NCBI GenBank assembly: GCA_038210135.1
Contig: JBBQWZ010000032.1
Span: 1-64,000 of the forward strand
DNA: 64,000 nucleotides
Reading direction: 5' to 3'
Source of the DNA: JBBQWZ01 sp038210135
Lineage (GTDB): Bacteria; Acidobacteriota; Terriglobia; Bryobacterales; Bryobacteraceae
Shown: positions 59,965 through 64,000 of the stretch, one piece after another
How the letters are laid out: each line of letters starts with the position of its first letter
How positions within the stretch are numbered: the first letter of the stretch is position 1
Position numbers and translations under genes: made by a program
Notes under the pieces: model-generated
The model's input: only the letters and a program-made list of their open reading frames with translations
What the model was told of the DNA's origin: nothing
Database searches by the model: none

Positions 59965-62427
59965 TTACGCCGTTGCTTCGACCGGCGCGTCCGCCGCATC
60001 CGGCACCACCTCAATCGCATGCTTGTACTTGCACTCGTTGTTCGGGCACTGCGCAAACGCGCCGGCCTTCAGGAACTTCTCGATCATGTAACTGCCGCCG
60101 CATTCCGGGCACTTCTCCGGAATCGGCTTGCCCCAAGCCACAAAATCGCAATCCGGATACCGGTTGCAGCCGAAGAACGTCTTGCCGCGCTTCGAACGCC
60201 GCTCGACCACTTCGCCTTCCGTACAATTCGGGCACTTGACCCCGATGGTCTTCTGCTTGACGAATTTGCAGGTCGGATAATTGCTGCACGCAATGAACTC
60301 GCCGAACCGCCCGTACTTCTTCACCAGCTTGTTGCCGCACGTCGGACACGGCTCGTCGAGCGGAACATCCTGCGGCTTCTGCTTCTCGCCAAGCTGCTTC
60401 GTCGTCTTGCAATCCGGGTAGCCGCTACACGCCAGGAATTGCCCGAAGCGCCCTTTCTTCAGGACCATCGGACGTCCGCAGTTCTCGCAATACACTTCAT
60501 CGCCCTGCTCGGTCAGATCGCCGGCCTCGGCCGTATCCGCGTCCACCAGGTCCGCGGTTGGCTCCCGCGTATTCGTGCATTCCGGATATCCAGTGCAAGC
60601 CACGAACTTCCCGTGACGGCCCCATTTGAGCACCATCGGCTTGCCGCACTTCTCGCAAATCAAGTCGGTGGGAGTTTCCATCCGCTTGATGTCGGTCATG
60701 TGCTCTTCGGCGTGCGTCAGATCCTTCTCGAACCGCACATAGAACTCGCGCATCGCGTCGCGCCAGTCCATCTTGCCGTCTTCGATTTCGTCCAGCTCCG
60801 CTTCCATGCGAGCCGTGTAGTTCACATCGAAGAGATTGCTGAAACTCTCGAGCAGCAGGCCGGTCACAACCATGCCAAGCTCGGTCGGCTTGAACTTGCC
60901 GCCCTCCTTCTTGACGTACTCGCGCTCCTGAATCGTGGACAGGATTGACGCGTACGTGGATGGCCGGCCCACGCCATCCGATTCCAGTTCTTTCACCAGC
61001 GTCGCCTCCGTGAAGCGGGGCGGCGGCTCGGTAAAGTGCTGCTCCGGCAGAATCACTTTCAGCTTCAGCGTCTCGCCGACTTCCACCTTCGGAAGCCGCG
61101 ACTTCAGTTCTTCGTCTTCCTCGTCCTTGGCGTCCTTGCCCTCTTCATAGACCTTCAGGAAGCCGTCGAACTTCGGCACGCTGCCCGTCGCCCGGAACAA
61201 ATATACAGCGCCATCCGCGCCCGTCGCGTTGACCTCAATCGTCGTCTGATCGAACACCGCCGGCGTCATCTGCGAAGCGACAAAGCGCATCCAGATCAGC
61301 CGGTATAATTTCAATTCGTCTTCGGCGATATACTTCGCGACGTCGTCCGGATGGCGCATCGCGGACGTCGGGCGGATCGCTTCGTGCGCGTCCTGCGCAT
61401 CTTTCTTCGACTTGTAAAAATTCGGAGTCTCGGGCCTGTATTCGGGACCGAACCGCTCGGCCACCATCTCGCGGACCTCGGCGAGCGCATCGTTAGAAAC
61501 GCGCGTCGAATCGGTACGCATATAAGTGATCAGACCGACCGAGCCTTCTTCGCCGATCTCCATGCCTTCGTACAATTTCTGCGCGAGCATCATCGTGCGC
61601 TTGACGCTGAAGCGAAGCTTGCGAGCCGCTTCCTGCTGCAACGTCGACGTGATAAACGGCGGCACCGGATTACGGCGCTTCTCGCGATTGTTAACGCCCT
61701 TGACCACGAACGGCGAATTCTCGAATTGCGCGATCAGCCCCTTGGCAGTCGCCTCGTCCGGGATCTCGATGTTCTCGTCGTTCTTCTTCGCGAAGTGCGC
61801 GTTTAAGACCGGCGCCTTCTTCGCGTTCATCTGAACGTCGATCGACCAGTACTCGCGCTTCACGAACGCGCGGATCTCGCGCTCGCGGTCCACAATCAAC
61901 CGCAATGCCACCGTCTGCACGCGGCCAGCCGACAACCCGCGCCGGACCTTGTCCCACAGCAGCGGCGAAATCTTGTAGCCCACCAGGCGATCAAGCACAC
62001 GGCGCGCCTGCTGCGCGTCCACCAGATTCTTGTTCACCTGCAGCGGCGTCTCAAACGCCTTCTGAATCGCGTTCTTCGTGATTTCGTTGAACATCACCCG
62101 GAAAAACTTCGGACCGCCTTCTTTCTTGGTGTCCAGTTCTTCCTGCAGGTGGTAACAAATCGCTTCGCCTTCGCGATCCGGATCGGCCGCGAGATAGATG
62201 TTGTCCACGCCCTTCGCGGCGGTCTTCAATTCGCCCATCAGCTTCTTCTTGCCTTCGATGACGACGTAGCTCGGCTCGAAGTCTTTGTCGACGGCAACCG
62301 CCAGGTCTTTTTTAGGAAGATCCTTTACGTGACCGAGCGAAGCCTTGACGACAAACTGCTTGCCCAGATACTTCCCGATGGTTTTCGCCTTCGCCGGAGA
62401 TTCGACGATGACGAGTGATTTTGCCAT
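59965..62427 (-). CDS. topA: DNA topoisomerase I
   Basis: An 820-residue type IA topoisomerase. The Toprim domain starts MAKSLVIVESPAKAKTIGKY, with AADPDREGEAICYHL. The catalytic Tyr lies in GLITYMRTDSTRVS. The C-terminal third has four to five zinc-ribbon modules (CEKCGKPMVLKWGRHG, CENCGRPMVLKKGRFG, CPTCGNKLVKKYGRFG, CPECGGSYMIEKF). It relaxes negative supercoils. It is followed by a strong hairpin terminator and lies downstream of dprA on the same strand. Confidence 0.96.
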   Translation of the reverse strand: MAKSLVIVESPAKAKTIGKYLGKQFVVKASLGHVKDLPKKDLAVAVDKDFEPSYVVIEGKKKLMGELKTAAKGVDNIYLAADPDREGEAICYHLQEELDTKKEGGPKFFRVMFNEITKNAIQKAFETPLQVNKNLVDAQQARRVLDRLVGYKISPLLWDKVRRGLSAGRVQTVALRLIVDREREIRAFVKREYWSIDVQMNAKKAPVLNAHFAKKNDENIEIPDEATAKGLIAQFENSPFVVKGVNNREKRRNPVPPFITSTLQQEAARKLRFSVKRTMMLAQKLYEGMEIGEEGSVGLITYMRTDSTRVSNDALAEVREMVAERFGPEYRPETPNFYKSKKDAQDAHEAIRPTSAMRHPDDVAKYIAEDELKLYRLIWMRFVASQMTPAVFDQTTIEVNATGADGAVYLFRATGSVPKFDGFLKVYEEGKDAKDEEDEELKSRLPKVEVGETLKLKVILPEQHFTEPPPRFTEATLVKELESDGVGRPSTYASILSTIQEREYVKKEGGKFKPTELGMVVTGLLLESFSNLFDVNYTARMEAELDEIEDGKMDWRDAMREFYVRFEKDLTHAEEHMTDIKRMETPTDLICEKCGKPMVLKWGRHGKFVACTGYPECTNTREPTADLVDADTAEAGDLTEQGDEVYCENCGRPMVLKKGRFGQFLACSGYPDCKTTKQLGEKQKPQDVPLDEPCPTCGNKLVKKYGRFGEFIACSNYPTCKFVKQKTIGVKCPNCTEGEVVERRSKRGKTFFGCNRYPDCDFVAWGKPIPEKCPECGGSYMIEKFLKAGAFAQCPNNECKYKHAIEVVPDAADAPVEATA

Positions 62428-62509
62428 AAATACGAACTTTGCCTACCTTATGAATTCGAACAACCGAAAGCTTAGCACGCCAAGCCCGCAGGAACGTCAA
62501 CCGGGCCGC

Positions 62510-63721
62510 TTAGCCGTTCCAGACCTTGGCGAACCGCTTTCCCGGATACTGCCGGACGTGGCCTTCCATTTCGAGGTCGAATAACGCCGCGATCAATTCG
62601 GTGGCTGAGGTCCCGGGGAAGGCCTCGAGGAGCGTATCCAAGTCCTCCGCTTCTTCAAACGGGAGGTGCGCCAGAATGCGCCTGCCCAGATCGGCCATGG
62701 GCGACTGTATTTCGGCTAGAGGTAGAGATGCCTGGGCGCCACCAAAAGATTCAGGCTCCGCCAAACCAAGGCGAATCATACGCTTACGAATGATCGCCGA
62801 AAGCTCCTGCCGGACCTCGACGGGGAGTTCAGCCGTAATGTCTGACCAGTTCTGGACGATTTTGGCCCCCTGCCGGATCAGCAGATTCGGTCCGAAACTC
62901 ATCTTCGAAGTGATGTTCCCCGGAACCGCAAACACCTCCCTGCCCTCCTCCATTGCCAGCCGCGCCGTAATGGCGGACCCGCTGTATTCCGCGCCCTCGA
63001 CGACAATCACCCCCACCGACATGCCGCTGACGATTCGGTTCCGGACCGGAAAGTGCTGCGGATGCCCCGGCGTGCCCATCGGATACTCGGAGATCACCAG
63101 GCCCTTTAGCGTAATCTCCTCGGCCAGCTTCCGGTTCTCTGCCGGATAAATGACGTCCACGCCGCAGCCGAACACCGCGATGGTTTCGCCCTGGACCGCG
63201 AGCGCTGCCCTGTGCGCGGATGTATCGATTCCCCGGGCCATGCCGCTGACAATCGTAAGTCCGGCCTGCGCCAACTCCCGCCCGAATCGATCCGCCACCG
63301 CCACGCCATATGGAGTCGGACGTCGCGTTCCAACCATCGCGATCATCGGCGACGCCAGCACCTCCACCCGTCCACGCGCAAACAGCATCAACGGCGGATC
63401 GTAAATCTCCCGCAGCAGGCGCGGATAGCGCGGGTCCGAAAACGGAATCGCCACCACGCCCTTCGCCTTCATCTTCTGATGCTGTTCGACCGCCGTCTCG
63501 AAAGTGCAGCCACTCGCGATGGTCTGCGCGACCGATCCCGAAAGGCCCTGCGCTTCGAGTTCGCTGCGCGACGCGCGAAACACGTCCTGCGGAGTTCGGA
63601 ATCGCTCGATCAGCGCCACTGCCTTGCGATCTCCCAGTCCATGTACCAGATGCAGCGCCAGCCAGTGCAGTTCGTCGTCGGGAGTCAGGATCGGAGCAAT
63701 CGTCTCCACGGTCGGCATCAT
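62510..63721 (-). CDS. dprA: DNA processing protein DprA/Smf
   Basis: A protein of 403 residues from the ATG at 63721 (MMPTVETIAPILTPDDEL); a longer start is possible. An N-terminal HhH-like region precedes the Rossmann DprA core (MIAMVGTRRPTPYGVAVADR, SGMARGIDTSAHRAAL, VFGCGVDVIYPAENRKLAEE, FPVRNRIVSGMSVGVIVVEG) and a C-terminal winged helix. It loads RecA on incoming single-stranded DNA during transformation. It lies upstream of topA by about 80 bp, a frequent dprA-topA order. Confidence 0.94.
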   Translation of the reverse strand: MMPTVETIAPILTPDDELHWLALHLVHGLGDRKAVALIERFRTPQDVFRASRSELEAQGLSGSVAQTIASGCTFETAVEQHQKMKAKGVVAIPFSDPRYPRLLREIYDPPLMLFARGRVEVLASPMIAMVGTRRPTPYGVAVADRFGRELAQAGLTIVSGMARGIDTSAHRAALAVQGETIAVFGCGVDVIYPAENRKLAEEITLKGLVISEYPMGTPGHPQHFPVRNRIVSGMSVGVIVVEGAEYSGSAITARLAMEEGREVFAVPGNITSKMSFGPNLLIRQGAKIVQNWSDITAELPVEVRQELSAIIRKRMIRLGLAEPESFGGAQASLPLAEIQSPMADLGRRILAHLPFEEAEDLDTLLEAFPGTSATELIAALFDLEMEGHVRQYPGKRFAKVWNG

Positions 63722-63800
63722 CAAATAGGTTGTGGGTGGCGAGGGCAAAAACTCTCACCGACTGAGACGCTGGGACTAGCCACGCTGATCCGGAGAGGTA

Positions 63801-64000
63801 TCAGTCTTCGTCGCGGACCGTCTTTTGCTTATTGATGACGGCGTTGTTCTTCAAGAACTGGATCAAAACCGTTTCGATTTGATCCCTTAGCAGCTGGTTA
63901 TGGATTTCGATGTAAGCGCCCGTTTCAACTAAAGGCGGCTTGAACCAAAATCTGCTGCTGTGATCATGCAACCTTGAGGAAATTTTGCCTGCTTTGCCTA
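63801..64000 (-). CDS. C-terminal fragment of an unidentified protein (5' end outside window)
   Basis: Minus-strand frame open from the window edge to the TGA at 63803-63801; about 66 residues. The readable part includes RFWFKPPLVETGAYIEIHN then QLLRDQIETVLIQFLKNNAV and ends KTVRDED. It is helical and hydrophobic in places, with no family recognised. Base composition is less GC-rich than the neighbours, so a transferred gene is possible. Confidence 0.55.
   Translation of the reverse strand, partial: GKAGKISSRLHDHSSRFWFKPPLVETGAYIEIHNQLLRDQIETVLIQFLKNNAVINKQKTVRDED

Noticed and set aside
1..64000. tRNA, rRNA and riboswitch search by eye
   Set aside because: No cloverleaf, T-box or riboswitch cores were recognised; absence is only as good as reading by eye.

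Overview
The window is about 64 kb of GC-rich bacterial chromosome with tightly packed genes on both strands, many with 4-38 bp overlaps. Gene content suggests a soil-type Acidobacteriota, most likely a Bryobacterales/Solibacter relative. The pointers are a secreted cytochrome c fused to a copper monooxygenase-like region, a carboxypeptidase-regulatory-domain secreted protein, a DUF2934 protein, a glucose-dehydrogenase-like GMC enzyme with a Tat chaperone subunit, lutABC, and dispersed intergenic repeat families. This assignment is inference from content and was not checked by a search. No rRNA, tRNA, CRISPR array, prophage or insertion sequence was seen.

Layout. 1-4.1 kb: a gene tail, a non-coding palindrome-rich stretch, a secreted beta-propeller protein, an OmpR-type response regulator and its sensor kinase, and a small ORF. 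4.1-4.5 kb: a composite repeat locus. 4.5-9.5 kb: a J-domain-like protein without HPD, an H1-like Lys/Ala-rich protein, a HipA-family kinase, thiO, lepB and a DUF2934 protein. 9.6-21.2 kb: sugar and nitrogen metabolism (GMC oxidoreductase with subunit 3, a GH63-like glucosidase, an OsmC protein, gltBD). 21.3-24.6 kb: two small genes, then yvcK-glmU (cell-envelope precursor supply). 24.7-36.1 kb: peptidases, a DinB protein, an old yellow enzyme, a papain-fold protease resembling AvrRpt2, a toast-rack-like lipoprotein, the cytochrome/monooxygenase-like protein, an amidase and a PAP2 phosphatase. 36.2-40.8 kb: an MGDG-synthase-like glycosyltransferase, lnt, lipA and a SPOR protein. 40.9-44.5 kb: a PhzF-lutA-lutB-lutC operon for lactate oxidation. 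45-47.4 kb: ruvX-mltG plus an unknown gene. 47.4-54.4 kb: an AI-2E-type permease, an M28 peptidase, an SDR, tyrS, a DUF433/DUF5615 pair and a methyltransferase. 54.5-58 kb: a three-gene putative metal-handling locus. 58-64 kb: a CopG/VapC pair with a palindromic operator, topA, dprA and the tail of an unknown gene.

The most unusual item is the locus at 54.5-58 kb. Its last gene encodes two duplicated eight-cysteine modules, a Met/His-rich linker and a long region that looks like an outer-membrane beta-barrel. The gene before it encodes a His-rich periplasmic protein, and the first encodes a small secreted Cys peptide. Other notable items are the orphan papain-fold protease, several dispersed repeat families placed at gene ends, promoters that predict leaderless transcripts for gltB and the GMC dehydrogenase, and a probable CTG start for yvcK.
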